Positions 35,428 to 44,322 of a stretch of 64,000 bases of DNA are shown here, in pieces. A program made the translations under genes and the position numbers. The notes below the pieces were generated by a model, which worked only from the letters and a program-made list of their open reading frames with translations, made no database searches and was not told the DNA's origin. Location: the NCBI GenBank assembly GCA_963666465.1, contig OY762824.1, positions 3,410,001 to 3,474,000 of the forward strand, written 5' to 3'. Origin of the DNA: VXYL01 sp963666465 (GTDB taxonomy: Bacteria; Pseudomonadota; Gammaproteobacteria; Pseudomonadales; Azotimanducaceae). The number at the start of each line of letters is the position of its first letter. Within the stretch, counting starts at the first letter, position 1.

Positions 35428-36231
35428 ATGGGCGATCGGCTCAAGGGCAAGGTGGCGGTCATCACCGGGGGGAACAGCGGCATTGGGGCTGGCACGGCGG
35501 AGCTATTCGTGCGCGAGGGCGCCAAGGTCATCCTCATGGCGCGGCGCGAGGAACAGGGGCGGGCCGTGGAGCAGTCGCTGCGCGATGCAGGCGGGGAGGC
35601 GACGTTCATCTCCTGCGATGTGGGTGACGATGAGTCGGTGCGCAAGGCCGTGGCGCAGGCCGCCGACATCCACGGCGCCATCCATGTGCTGTTCAACAAC
35701 GCCGGTGGCGGCGCCGGCAGCCGCTTCCCGGGCGAGCCCAACGAGGAATGGCTGCGGGTCATCCACACCAACCTGACCGGCACCTTCTTCGTCAGCCAGG
35801 CGGTGTGGCCGCATCTGGTGGCTTCCGGCGGCGGCGCGGTGGTGAACATGTCGTCGCTGGCGGCGCAGCGCGGCTTCAGCCCGCGAATGCAGGATGAGTT
35901 TGGCACCACGTCGGCGTCCTACTACGCCGCCAAGGCGGGCGTCGATGCGCTCACGCGCTACATGGCGGGTGTCGGCGGCCGCGACAACATCCGCGTCAAC
36001 TGCGTCCGCCCCGGCCAGATCATCACCCCAGGCGCCACCGGCGGTACCGTGAACGACCCTGCCAACGCCCGGCACGTGTTCAAGAAGATGTTCGACTTCG
36101 CGCAGATTGTGCAAGGCCCCGGCTACCCGGAGGACGTGGCGAATCTGGTGCTTTTCCTTTCCTGCGACGAATCGCGGTTCATCTCTGGGGAGATCATCAA
36201 CATCGACGGTGGGGTGGCGGCCAAGATCTGA
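35428..36231 (+). CDS. Short-chain dehydrogenase/reductase
   Basis: The 267-residue NAD(P)-dependent oxidoreductase of the classical SDR family has the cofactor motif TGGNSGIG (13-20), the structural NNAG motif (90-93), the catalytic serine in VVNMSSLA (about 142) and the YYAAK active site (Tyr165, Lys169), with the C-terminal FISGEIINIDGG. The substrate cannot be told. The start at 35,428 is followed at once by the typical GDRLKGKVAVITGG. It is followed after 76 bp by a secreted protein gene on the same strand. Confidence 0.95.
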   Translation: MGDRLKGKVAVITGGNSGIGAGTAELFVREGAKVILMARREEQGRAVEQSLRDAGGEATFISCDVGDDESVRKAVAQAADIHGAIHVLFNNAGGGAGSRFPGEPNEEWLRVIHTNLTGTFFVSQAVWPHLVASGGGAVVNMSSLAAQRGFSPRMQDEFGTTSASYYAAKAGVDALTRYMAGVGGRDNIRVNCVRPGQIITPGATGGTVNDPANARHVFKKMFDFAQIVQGPGYPEDVANLVLFLSCDESRFISGEIINIDGGVAAKI

Positions 36232-36307
36232 AGACGCCTGCATCAGGTTTGGGCAGATTTCCCGACGCACGGGAGACGGAACAGTCGATGACATGCCGAG
36301 GTCAACG

Positions 36308-37261
36308 ATGAAGCTCCTCTCCACCCTGACGCTGCTAGCCGCCACAATGCCTGGCGCTGGCGAGCAGCCAAGGCCTGCGGAGCGTTTCCAGCAAGCGCGC
36401 GCGGCGATGGCGGAAGAGACACTCCTGGAAACGTCCCCGGGAAGCCTTGCCGCGGCCCGCTTCCTGCTTGAGGATTCCTTCGACCGAGGTGTGCGCGACA
36501 TCGGCCGCTACACCTACCTCGCCAAGCTGCTGCTGCAACACGCGCTGCAGCTGGCCGAACACGATCCGGCCCAGGCCGAGGAGTACCGCCGCGTCGCAAT
36601 CCCCATGGCCTACAACTTGGCCACCAACACCTGGATCGGCTGGGGCGAAGGCGTTGGCAAGGTCGAAGAGCACCACCGCCGTCTCGGCCTGGAAGCGGCC
36701 CGGCTCAACATCGCCCTGGCGAAGGAGGCTGGCCTCGGCCCCGCACGCCGCCGCAACGGGCACTGGATTCACGGCGCGCACCTGATCGCGGCAGGCAACT
36801 TGGCCGCCGCAGCGCAGGAATTCACCGCCAGTCGCGATCTCGCCCGGGAAGCCGGCCTCGACCAAGCGGCGCGCATGGCGCAAGGCTGGATCCACATTAC
36901 CGCAATCCTGGCCGGTGCCGACGAACAGGCAGACCTCAATGCTGTCAAGGCATCACTTGCCGGAGGCAAGGACGGCGAGTTCTTCACGAACCAATACGAC
37001 ACCGCCCTCAAGGTGTTCGCCAGGAGGCCAGGCAGTTCGCGAAGCGAACTGCCGACGCGCCCGCAAGGGCGCGCTAGGAGTCTGCGCCGTAGAAACTTTT
37101 CCGGGGACATGCACCCTAATACGGCGAGAAAAATCCATCTTCTGGGAGGTCCTGTCCCTCGTCAGGAACGTTTCGGGGCGAGCAATGGGGGATCACACCC
37201 ACATTTTCGGCGCGAGATCGTCCTACGGCGCAGACTCCTAGCGCCGCTTCGCGGCGCTTAA
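36308..37261 (+). CDS. Secreted helical-repeat protein with repeat-derived tail
   Basis: The 317-residue frame begins with a signal peptide (MKLLSTLTLLAATMPGAG). It continues as an alpha-helical, TPR-like protein to about residue 240 (GRYTYLAKLLLQHALQLAEH, AAQEFTASRDLAREAGLDQAAR). From ALKVFARR the reading passes into a hairpin-rich repeat (37,031-37,244) and the last 75 residues are basic and without conservation, so the natural C-terminus was probably lost or replaced. I do not recognise the family. Location would be periplasm or outside. Confidence 0.7.
   Translation: MKLLSTLTLLAATMPGAGEQPRPAERFQQARAAMAEETLLETSPGSLAAARFLLEDSFDRGVRDIGRYTYLAKLLLQHALQLAEHDPAQAEEYRRVAIPMAYNLATNTWIGWGEGVGKVEEHHRRLGLEAARLNIALAKEAGLGPARRRNGHWIHGAHLIAAGNLAAAAQEFTASRDLAREAGLDQAARMAQGWIHITAILAGADEQADLNAVKASLAGGKDGEFFTNQYDTALKVFARRPGSSRSELPTRPQGRARSLRRRNFSGDMHPNTARKIHLLGGPVPRQERFGASNGGSHPHFRREIVLRRRLLAPLRGA
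37031..37244. repeat. Hairpin-rich element with 22-bp inverted repeat
   Basis: GGCAGTTCGC-GAA-GCGAACTGCC (37,031-37,053) and GCGCCC-GCAA-GGGCGC (37,057-37,072) are followed by a perfect 22-bp inverted repeat: 37,071-37,092 against 37,223-37,244, enclosing 130 bp. The enclosed part begins with TTTTCCGGGGACATGCACCC. The layout looks like a small mobile hairpin element (REP/RAYT or MITE type). It forms the 3' end of the secreted protein gene. Confidence 0.7.
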
Positions 37262-38290
37262 GGCAGTTTTCGCTAGCACGACACTGCCAAGGGACGCACG
37301 CTACGGTTCTCCGACTCGACAGTTTCCTACGGCTTGAGCTTCATAGAGACCGCATAACCGCTGTCTCTACATGCAATTTTGATGCGAAGCGGCTCGTCGA
37401 TCCCCACTGCCGAGGCCCGACTCCGCGCGCCAAGGCCTCCGTCGGATCCCGTTTCCTGAGAAAAACAGACCCCCGTGTGCGCTGGAGCGTCCTCCGGCTC
37501 CCCGCTTGCTCCAGATTTGACGACCGACGCGCCGCTGCAAGCCACGGCAGCGCCCCGCAGTTGGAAACCGCGCCGGCCCCCTCCCGATCGGGGTGGCGGC
37601 ACCGCACCGTCGCTCCTCGCGGTTCGCCGCCCAATGGCAACTGGGAGCCGGGAGGGCGATGCCACCTGCGCCAAGGCAGGTTCACCTCAACCGGAGCCGC
37701 ACGAGGGAAGCGCGACCCTACCCGCGGCACAAGCACGCGGCCAAGGCATCTCTCCATCCCCTTCCGGAGTTGGACATCGGACACAGCCGCCCACGTAACG
37801 TGCAGTTCCTTCTCGAAGCGCAGGATTTCCTCGTTGTTTCTGTGTTCCGAAAGCCGTGCATCCATCGAACCGGTGCGACTGGCGCGCCGACGAGGCGCCC
37901 TCCCTACGGAGAGTGGCACCGAGCTCGCGCTTGCGTCCCTGCAGCTCCGAACGACTGGCTCGATACCTCCTCTGGAGGGAGGGCGTCTCGCCCTCCCTCG
38001 CGCCGTTGGGCGCGCAGGCCGCAAAGGCGTCGAGTGGTGCAGGATCGCCTGTGTGACGCGCCTTGCGGCGCGTGGGCGAAGCAGGATGCCCTCGCTCCCA
38101 AGGGCCATCCCACGAACCATTTGCCGGCGCAGCCAGCAAGCTTCAATGGCTGGTTGCCCGGATCCCGCACATTCGCTTGAAGATCGGGCCGCGTTCGCAC
38201 ACAATTCGCGCCCTGTCTTTCCTGGTCCCGGTTTTGCGATCGGCGGAAGACGCTTGAAGCATCGTCCGGCTTAACTTGTCCGGGTTGCGA
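37262..38290. other. Long intergenic region without a confident gene
   Basis: About 1 kb with several open frames on both strands, none with a recognisable domain, signal peptide or consistent ribosome site. A minus-strand frame ending at 37,327 finishes with a plausible KIACRDSGYAVSMKLKP and could be a decayed small secreted protein. The right half (37,975-38,095) contains intergenic palindromes. I leave it unassigned. Confidence 0.5.
37975..38095. repeat. Intergenic palindrome cluster
   Basis: GAGGGAGGGCG-TCT-CGCCCTCCCTC at 37,975-37,999 has perfect 11-bp arms. It is followed by GCGCC-GTT-GGGCGC, then ACGCGCC-TTGC-GGCGCGT at 38,056-38,073, and a decayed GGCGAAGCAGGATGCCCTCGC at about 38,075-38,095. 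It is the same family as at 8.1, 21.3 and 26.8 kb, in the variant with the longer G/A-rich arm. Confidence 0.8.
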
Positions 38291-38872
38291 ATGTCCGGCT
38301 CACAGAGAGTGGATCGGGGAAGAGCTTGCAGATTGGTCGTCGGATTGGCCATGGTTCCGGCTGCACTGGCATGGGCGCAGGGTGCGCCGCCGGTGGTGGG
38401 GTCCGTGGCGCCCAGTTTCGAGCTGCCCGCGCTTGCGGCGGGGCGGATGCTCTCGCTCGCGGACCATCTCGGCGCGGTGGTGTACGTCGAGTTCTGGAAC
38501 TCGTTCTGTGCCCCGTGTCGTGCCTCCTTTCCCAAGCTCGACGCCCTGCGGCAGCGGCTGCCGAGGGAGGACTTTGAGGTGATCGCCGTCAACATGGACC
38601 CCTTCGCCGACGATGGCCGGAAATTCCTCGAGGGCACGCCCGTCAGCTTCCCCGTGGTGAGCGACGCTTCGCTTCGCATCGGTCGGCGCTTCGGCGTGAG
38701 CGTGCTGCCGACGGGCTTTCTTCTGGATCGCGCCGGGGTCGTCCGCGACATCCACCGCGGTGAAATCGACGTGGCACGATTCGATGCGCGCGTGACGGCG
38801 TTGATCGGCCGGCCGGAGGGCCTCGCCGTGGCGCCGCCGGCATCTTCCGCAACCAACAAGAGGCCTTTCTGA
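38291..38872 (+). CDS. TlpA-type periplasmic thiol-disulfide protein
   Basis: The 193-residue product has an N-terminal signal sequence (LVVGLAMVPAALAWAQG) and a thioredoxin-like domain with the active site CAPC (Cys73, Cys76), the cis-Pro region SVLPTGFLLDRAG and a central insertion typical of TlpA/ResA. It would reduce disulfides outside the membrane. It is followed after 1 bp by coxB, so it probably keeps the cysteines of the CuA centre or cytochrome c haem site reduced during assembly. The ATG at 38,291 is chosen; a TTG 15 bp upstream is possible. Confidence 0.92.
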   Translation: MSGSQRVDRGRACRLVVGLAMVPAALAWAQGAPPVVGSVAPSFELPALAAGRMLSLADHLGAVVYVEFWNSFCAPCRASFPKLDALRQRLPREDFEVIAVNMDPFADDGRKFLEGTPVSFPVVSDASLRIGRRFGVSVLPTGFLLDRAGVVRDIHRGEIDVARFDARVTALIGRPEGLAVAPPASSATNKRPF

Positions 38873-38873
38873 C

Positions 38874-40064
38874 ATGGCGCTCGCCATCATTCTGCTGATC
38901 GTGATCATCGGCTCCGTTGCCTTCAACTGGCTGAGCCCGTGGTGGTTCACGGACATCGCCTCGAACTGGGGCAACATCGACACCACCGTCTTCATCACGT
39001 TCTGGGTGTGCGGCATCGTCTTCGTGCTCGTGGGCCTCTTCATGACGTATTGCGTCTGGAAGTTCCGCCACAAGGAAGGCAGCCGCGCCGACTACGAGCC
39101 CGAGAACTCGCGCCTTGAGTGGTGGCTAACGGCAGTCACCACCATCGGCGTGGTGGCCATGCTGGCGCCGGGCCTCGTGGTCTGGGACGACTACGTCAAC
39201 GTGCCGCCGGACGCGCAGGAGTTCGAGGTGCTCGCCAAGCAGTGGACGTGGGCGTTCCGCTTCCCCGGCGAGGACGGCAAGCTCGGCACCGCCGACACCA
39301 CCAACATCAGCATGGACAACCCCTTTGGCATGAACATGGACGACCCCAACGGCGCCGACGACGTGCTGGTGCCGGCGCCCAGGGTTCACCTGCCGATCGA
39401 CCAGCCGGTGAAGGTCTGGCTGCGCTCCATCGATGTGCTGCACGACTTCTTCGTGCCGGAGTTCCGCGCCAAGATGGATGCCGTGCCGGGCATGGTCACC
39501 TACTTCTGGTTCGAGCCGACGAAGGCGGGCGAGTACGAAATCCTCTGCGCGGAGCTCTGCGGCGTGGGCCACTTCAGCATGCGCGGCCATGTGCAGATCG
39601 ATACCCAGGAAGACTTCGACGCCTGGCTCGACGCGCAGCCGACATGGGCCGAGATGCAGGCCGGCATCACGCCGAAGAGCTACAGCGCGCTGGCCATGCG
39701 CGGTCGCGAGGTGGCGGAGACGAACGGCTGCTTCGCCTGCCACACCCTGGACGGCAGCGTCGTGGTCGGCCCCACCTGGCAGGGCCTTTGGGGCTCGCGG
39801 CGCACCATGACGGACGGCTCGCAAGTCGTGGTGGACGGCCCCTACATCGACGAATCGGTGCGCAACCCCGCCGACAAGGTGGTGGAGGGCTTCGCGCCGG
39901 TGATGATCCCCTATGATCTGCCCGACGAGGACATGCAGGCCCTGATCGAATACCTCCGGGAGGAGACCGGGGCCGAGGATCCCATGAGTGCGGACAGCGG
40001 CGAAGCTGCCGCGCCCGCCGATGCGGTCGCCTTGAACGAAAGCGGCGCATCGAACCAGGGCTGA
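38874..40064 (+). CDS. coxB: Cytochrome c oxidase subunit II with fused cytochrome c
   Basis: Subunit II takes electrons from cytochrome c and passes them to subunit I. The product has 396 residues: two membrane helices (about 1-20 and 38-60 or 80-105), the Cu-A cupredoxin domain with QWTWAFRFPGEDG and the ligand motif CAELCGVGHFSM (about 222-233), then a class I cytochrome c with CFACH (about 285) and a distal Met in VMIPY. The fused haem domain makes this a caa3-type enzyme. An insertion of about 35 residues (TADTTNISMDNPFG region) lies in the CuA domain. It is the second gene of the tlpA-cox operon. Confidence 0.95.
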   Translation: MALAIILLIVIIGSVAFNWLSPWWFTDIASNWGNIDTTVFITFWVCGIVFVLVGLFMTYCVWKFRHKEGSRADYEPENSRLEWWLTAVTTIGVVAMLAPGLVVWDDYVNVPPDAQEFEVLAKQWTWAFRFPGEDGKLGTADTTNISMDNPFGMNMDDPNGADDVLVPAPRVHLPIDQPVKVWLRSIDVLHDFFVPEFRAKMDAVPGMVTYFWFEPTKAGEYEILCAELCGVGHFSMRGHVQIDTQEDFDAWLDAQPTWAEMQAGITPKSYSALAMRGREVAETNGCFACHTLDGSVVVGPTWQGLWGSRRTMTDGSQVVVDGPYIDESVRNPADKVVEGFAPVMIPYDLPDEDMQALIEYLREETGAEDPMSADSGEAAAPADAVALNESGASNQG

Positions 40065-40094
40065 GGGCCCTGAAAGCAACAGGAGGCTGACGAC

Positions 40095-41852
40095 ATGGCG
40101 CAGGCCGAAATCCCCTATCAGGAGGACATGGCGCTTCACCACCCGCACAGTTGGGTGACGAAGTACTGGTTCAGCCAAGACCACAAGGTCATCGCGGTGC
40201 AATACGGCATCACGGCCATGAGCGTCGGGCTCGTGGCGCTGGTGCTGTCGTGGATCATGCGCATGCAGATCGGCTTCCCCGGCGCCTTCGACTGGATCAC
40301 GCCGGAGCTCTACTACCAGTCCATCACCATGCACGGCATGATCATGGTGATCTACCTGCTGACGGCGTTCCTGCTCGGCTCGTTCGGCAACTACCTCGTG
40401 CCGCTCATGCTGGGCGCCCGGGACATGGTGTTCCCGTTCGTCAACATGATCAGCTACCACGTCTATTTTCTGTCCGTCATCATCCTGATGGCGAGCTACG
40501 TCGTGCCCGGGGGACCCACAGGCGCCGGCTGGACGCTTTATCCACCGCAGGCCATCCTCACCGGCACGCCGGGCGCGGACTGGGGCATCCTGACGATGCT
40601 CCTGTCGCTCGCCGTCTTCATCGTCGCGTTCACGATGGGCGGCCTCAACTACATCACCACCATCCTGCAGGCGCGCACCAGGGGCATGACACTGATGCGG
40701 ATGCCGCTGTCGATCTGGGGCATCCTGATGGCGACGGTGCTGGGCCTTCTGGCCTTCCCCGCGCTGTTCGTGAGCGCGGTGATGATGATCCTGGACCAAC
40801 TCATCGGCACCAGCTTCTTCATGCCGTCGGTGGTGTCGTTGGGGCAGCATCTCGACTACAGCGGCGGCAGCCCGCTCCTGTTCCAGCACCTGTTCTGGTT
40901 CTTCGGCCATCCTGAGGTCTATATCGTCGCGCTGCCGGCCTTTGGCGTGGTCTCGGATCTGCTGAGCGTGCATTCGCGCAAGAACATCTTCGGCTACCGG
41001 ATGATGGTGTGGGCCATCGTCGCCATTGGCGTCTTGAGCTTCGTCGTCTGGGCGCACCACATGTACGTGTCGGGGATGCACCCCTACTTCGGCTTCTTCT
41101 TCGCCACCACGACGCTGGTGATCGCGGTGCCGACGGCCATCAAGGTCTATAACTGGACCATCACCCTGTGGCGGGCGAACATCCGCCTCACCGTGCCGAT
41201 GCTGTTCGCCATCGCCTTCGTCATCACCTTCGTGGTGGGCGGCCTGACGGGCCTCTTCCTCGGCAACGTGATCGTCGATGTGCCGCTTTCGGACACCTAC
41301 TTCGTGGTGGCGCACTTCCACATGGTGATGGGCGTGGCGCCCATCCTCGTGATCTTCGGCGCCATCTACCACTGGTATCCGAAGATCACCGGACGGATGC
41401 TGAACGACACCCTCGGCCAATGGCACTTCTGGGTGACGTTCATCGGCACCTACGTCATCTACTACCCGATGCACTACCTCGGCTTCGTCGGGGTGCCGCG
41501 CAGGTACTACGAGAACGAGATTGGCGGCGCGTCGGCGTTCTATCCCGAGAGCGCGGCGCTCTTGAACGAGACCATCACCATCGCGGCGCTGATCGTGGGG
41601 GCGTTCCAGTTCATGTTCGTCTATAACCTGGTGGTGAGCTACTTCCGCGGCAAGCCGGCTGGCGACAATCCGTGGGGCGCCACCAGCCTCGAATGGCGCA
41701 CGCCGCAGACGCCGCCCATCCACGGCAACTGGGGCGACAAGCTGCCGACGGTGCATCGCTGGGCATACGACTTCAGCGTTCCCGGCGCGAAGGAGGACTT
41801 CATCCCCCAGGACGTGCCGCACGACGACGACCACGGCGCGAATCGCACCTAG
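40095..41852 (+). CDS. coxA: Cytochrome c oxidase subunit I
   Basis: This is the catalytic, proton-pumping haem-copper subunit of terminal oxidase, with 585 residues and about 12 membrane helices. The low-spin haem ligand His80 is in ITMHGMIMV. The Cu-B and cross-linked Tyr region is WFFGHPEVYI (about 268), further Cu-B ligands are in VWAHHMYVSGMHP (about 320), and the haem a/a3 ligands are in FHMVMG (about 407). All key residues are present. It lies 30 bp after coxB, with GGAGG as ribosome site. Confidence 0.96.
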   Translation: MAQAEIPYQEDMALHHPHSWVTKYWFSQDHKVIAVQYGITAMSVGLVALVLSWIMRMQIGFPGAFDWITPELYYQSITMHGMIMVIYLLTAFLLGSFGNYLVPLMLGARDMVFPFVNMISYHVYFLSVIILMASYVVPGGPTGAGWTLYPPQAILTGTPGADWGILTMLLSLAVFIVAFTMGGLNYITTILQARTRGMTLMRMPLSIWGILMATVLGLLAFPALFVSAVMMILDQLIGTSFFMPSVVSLGQHLDYSGGSPLLFQHLFWFFGHPEVYIVALPAFGVVSDLLSVHSRKNIFGYRMMVWAIVAIGVLSFVVWAHHMYVSGMHPYFGFFFATTTLVIAVPTAIKVYNWTITLWRANIRLTVPMLFAIAFVITFVVGGLTGLFLGNVIVDVPLSDTYFVVAHFHMVMGVAPILVIFGAIYHWYPKITGRMLNDTLGQWHFWVTFIGTYVIYYPMHYLGFVGVPRRYYENEIGGASAFYPESAALLNETITIAALIVGAFQFMFVYNLVVSYFRGKPAGDNPWGATSLEWRTPQTPPIHGNWGDKLPTVHRWAYDFSVPGAKEDFIPQDVPHDDDHGANRT

Positions 41853-41913
41853 GGTGGACGCCCGCTAGAACATCCAAATTCGATAGGCCGACAAGAAGGG
41901 ACAGGAATTTTCC

Positions 41914-42576
41914 ATGGCAGGAGCGACGGGCGGACACGCCGCGATCATTCAGGACTGGTCCTCGGACATCACGGTGTTCAAGGGCGTGCCGTGGGGGAAG
42001 GCCATGATGTGGATCTTCCTCCTTTCGGACACCTTCATCTTCACCTGCTTCCTCACCGGCTACATGACGGTGCGGATGACCACGGCCCAGCCGTGGCCAA
42101 GCCCCAGCGATGTGTTCGCCCTCGAGGCCTTCGGCTACCCCGTGCCGCTGCTGCTGATCGCCATCATGACGATGATCCTCATCACCTCCTCCGGCACGAT
42201 GGCCATGGCGGTGAACATGGGCTATCAGAAGCGCAAGAAGGAGGCGATCATCCTGATCTTGGTCACCGCCGCCTTCGGTGCGTCCTTCGTCGGGATGCAG
42301 GTGTTCGAGTGGTCGAAGCTGATCCTCGAGGAAGGCATCCGACCGTGGGAAAACTCCATGGGCGCGCCGCAGTTCGGCGCCGTCTTCTTCATGGTGACGG
42401 GCTTCCACGGCCTGCACGTGAGCGCCGGCGTCGTGTATCTCTTGTTCATCGCCTGGCTGATCCACAAGGGCCGCTACGACAACACCAACTTCGAGATCAT
42501 CGAAATCCTGGGCCTCTATTGGCACTTCGTGGACCTCGTGTGGGTGTTCATCTTCGCGTTTTTCTATCTCTGGTGA
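41914..42576 (+). CDS. coxC: Cytochrome c oxidase subunit III
   Basis: The 220-residue product has five or more membrane helices. Conserved features are WIFLLSDTFIFTCFLTGY (an Asp in helix 1), EWSKLILEEGIRP, VTGFHGLHVSAGVVYLL with the family His-Gly-Leu-His, and WHFVDLVWVFIFAFFYLW at the end. Subunit III stabilises subunit I and helps proton uptake. It is 61 bp after coxA and 16 bp before the subunit IV gene. Confidence 0.95.
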   Translation: MAGATGGHAAIIQDWSSDITVFKGVPWGKAMMWIFLLSDTFIFTCFLTGYMTVRMTTAQPWPSPSDVFALEAFGYPVPLLLIAIMTMILITSSGTMAMAVNMGYQKRKKEAIILILVTAAFGASFVGMQVFEWSKLILEEGIRPWENSMGAPQFGAVFFMVTGFHGLHVSAGVVYLLFIAWLIHKGRYDNTNFEIIEILGLYWHFVDLVWVFIFAFFYLW

Positions 42577-42592
42577 GGAGGGGTTGACCGTC

Positions 42593-43000
42593 ATGGCGGC
42601 AGAAGAAGGCCAACAGCACCCGATCAAGCTCTATATCCTGATCTGGGTGCTGCTCTTTGTGTTCAGCGGGTTCTCGTACGCGACTGACTTCATGGATGCC
42701 GGCTACCTGCGCTGGTTCCTCATCCTGCTCTTCATGATGCTGAAGGCCGGCTTCATCGTCGCGATCTTCATGCACCTGATGTGGGAACGCTACGCCCTCA
42801 TCTACGCCCTGCTGCTGCCTCCGCTGGCGCTGTTGGTGCTGGTGGGCGCGATGGCGATGGAGTCCGACTACACATGGCTCACCCGCATCGTCTTCTTCGG
42901 CGCAGAACCGTATCCAGACCCCTGCCCGCCGGTGACCCACGGCCTGCCGGAAGGCTGCGAACCGCCACCGGGGCTGGGACCGCCGGCGGTTTCGCACTGA
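42593..43000 (+). CDS. Cytochrome c oxidase subunit IV-like membrane protein
   Basis: The 135-residue product has three hydrophobic segments (LYILIWVLLFVFSGFSY, FLILLFMMLKAGFIVAIFMH, ALIYALLLPPLALLVLVGA), matching the prokaryotic cytochrome oxidase subunit IV family (KAGFIVAIFMHLMWE motif). A Cys/Pro-rich tail of about 35 residues (PDPCPPVTHGLPEGCEPP) is unusual for the family. It is the last gene of the oxidase operon; the role is assembly or stability of the complex. Confidence 0.88.
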   Translation: MAAEEGQQHPIKLYILIWVLLFVFSGFSYATDFMDAGYLRWFLILLFMMLKAGFIVAIFMHLMWERYALIYALLLPPLALLVLVGAMAMESDYTWLTRIVFFGAEPYPDPCPPVTHGLPEGCEPPPGLGPPAVSH

Positions 43001-43150
43001 GGGGCACTTGACCGAAGGTTGTCGGGGAGGCTTGCCCCCTCCAACGAAGCCGAGAACGGCTTCGTCCCGAAGGGCGGCCCCCATTGATCTCCCCCTCGAA
43101 GGGGAGTGACAGGAAGGGGCCTCGTGCCCGCCGCGACCAACCTCTGGAGC

Positions 43151-43167
43151 GAGGGCGTCTCGCCCTC
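43151..43167. repeat. Short intergenic palindrome
   Basis: GAGGGCG-TCT-CGCCCTC lies in the 246-bp gap between the oxidase operon and the nitronate monooxygenase-like gene. It belongs to the GGAGGGCG family seen at 37,975 and 45,255. It may attenuate or stabilise transcripts there. Confidence 0.75.
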
Positions 43168-43246
43168 CACATCGTCGCCGGTGCGTCCCCAAAGCGCACC
43201 GCCGCCGAATTCGTGCAACATCACGCTTTCCGAACACGGACACACC

Positions 43247-44215
43247 ATGCCTGGAACATCGCTCGGCACCTTCGACAACCGCGTCACTCGCATGCTTGGG
43301 GTAGAGACTCCCATCGTTCAGGCGCCGATGGGGTGGATCGCCCGCTCTGCACTCGCTTCGGCCGTTTCCGATGCGGGGGCGCTCGGCATCATCGAAACCT
43401 CCTCGGGCGAACTCGGCGCGGTGCGCGGCGAAATCCTGCGGATGCGGGAGGTCACGGACAAACCCTTCGGCGTCAACATCGCCCAAGCCTTCGTGCGCGA
43501 TCCGAACATCGTCGACTTCGTGATCGACCAAGGCGTTCAGTTCGTCACCACTTCGGCCGGCAATCCGGAGCGCTACACCGAGCAGCTCAAGTCGGCGGGG
43601 CTTACCGTGTTCCATGTGGTGCCGAGCCTGGCCGCAGCCAAGAAGGCGGTGGCCTGCGGCGTGGACGGCCTGGTGGTGGAAGGCGGCGAGGGTGGCGGCT
43701 TCAAGAATCCGCGCGAAGTCGCCAGCATGGTGCTGCTGCCGCTGGTGCGCTCGCAGGTGGACGTGCCGATCATTGCCGCCGGCGGCTTCGTGGACGGTCG
43801 TTCGATGGCCGCCGCGTTCGCCTTGGGCGCGGAAGGCGTGCAGATGGGCACACGCATGGTCTCGGCGGCCGAATCGCCCGTCCATGCCAACTGGAAGCAG
43901 GCCATCGTGGACGCCCGGGAAACGGACACCGTCTTCCTGAATCGCCACGCGTCCCCAGCTCTGCGGGCACTGCGCACGGCCAAGACGAGCGACCTTGAGT
44001 ACGCCACCGAAACCAACGCCATGACCGAGTTCGGCACGGCGATGGCGCTCTACTTCGGTGGCGACATGGAGGCAAGCATCGCTCTCACGGGGCAAGTGTG
44101 CGGCCGCATCGACGCGGTGCGCCCCGTCGCCGAGATCATCGCGGAAGTGCGAGCGGAGTTCTTCGCCGAAATCGGCCATCTCGCCGACACCTACCTCGTC
44201 CCAGGCTCGCCCTGA
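43247..44215 (+). CDS. Nitronate monooxygenase-family FMN protein
   Basis: The 322-residue TIM-barrel flavoprotein of the NPD/nitronate monooxygenase family begins with VTRMLGVETPIVQAPMGW and has the central LVVEGGEGGGF segment, phosphate-binding IIAAGGFVDGRSM and GAEGVQMGTRM. These enzymes oxidise nitronates or act as enoyl reductases, with FMN. A longer frame exists upstream, but the family starts at 43,247. The gene may be transcribed alone; an MBL-fold gene follows after 107 bp. Confidence 0.92.
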   Translation: MPGTSLGTFDNRVTRMLGVETPIVQAPMGWIARSALASAVSDAGALGIIETSSGELGAVRGEILRMREVTDKPFGVNIAQAFVRDPNIVDFVIDQGVQFVTTSAGNPERYTEQLKSAGLTVFHVVPSLAAAKKAVACGVDGLVVEGGEGGGFKNPREVASMVLLPLVRSQVDVPIIAAGGFVDGRSMAAAFALGAEGVQMGTRMVSAAESPVHANWKQAIVDARETDTVFLNRHASPALRALRTAKTSDLEYATETNAMTEFGTAMALYFGGDMEASIALTGQVCGRIDAVRPVAEIIAEVRAEFFAEIGHLADTYLVPGSP

Positions 44216-44322
44216 CCGCAGCCTCATCGCCCTCGCAAGGGTGTGCATCCGGCGCGGAGCCGGCGTGCGGGGAACGGTCTGCTATCGTCCCGTGGTATAA
44301 GCGCTACCGGGACGCCACGAAC

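Noticed and set aside
37341..38204. A 287-codon frame in the 1-kb intergenic region
   Set aside because: Basic, low-complexity sequence with no signal, motif or ribosome site, and it runs through repeat palindromes.
39126..41834. A 902-codon open frame on the minus strand opposite coxB-coxA
   Set aside because: It is a His/Asp/Arg-rich shadow of the oxidase genes in GC-rich DNA; coxA and coxB on the plus strand have complete motifs.
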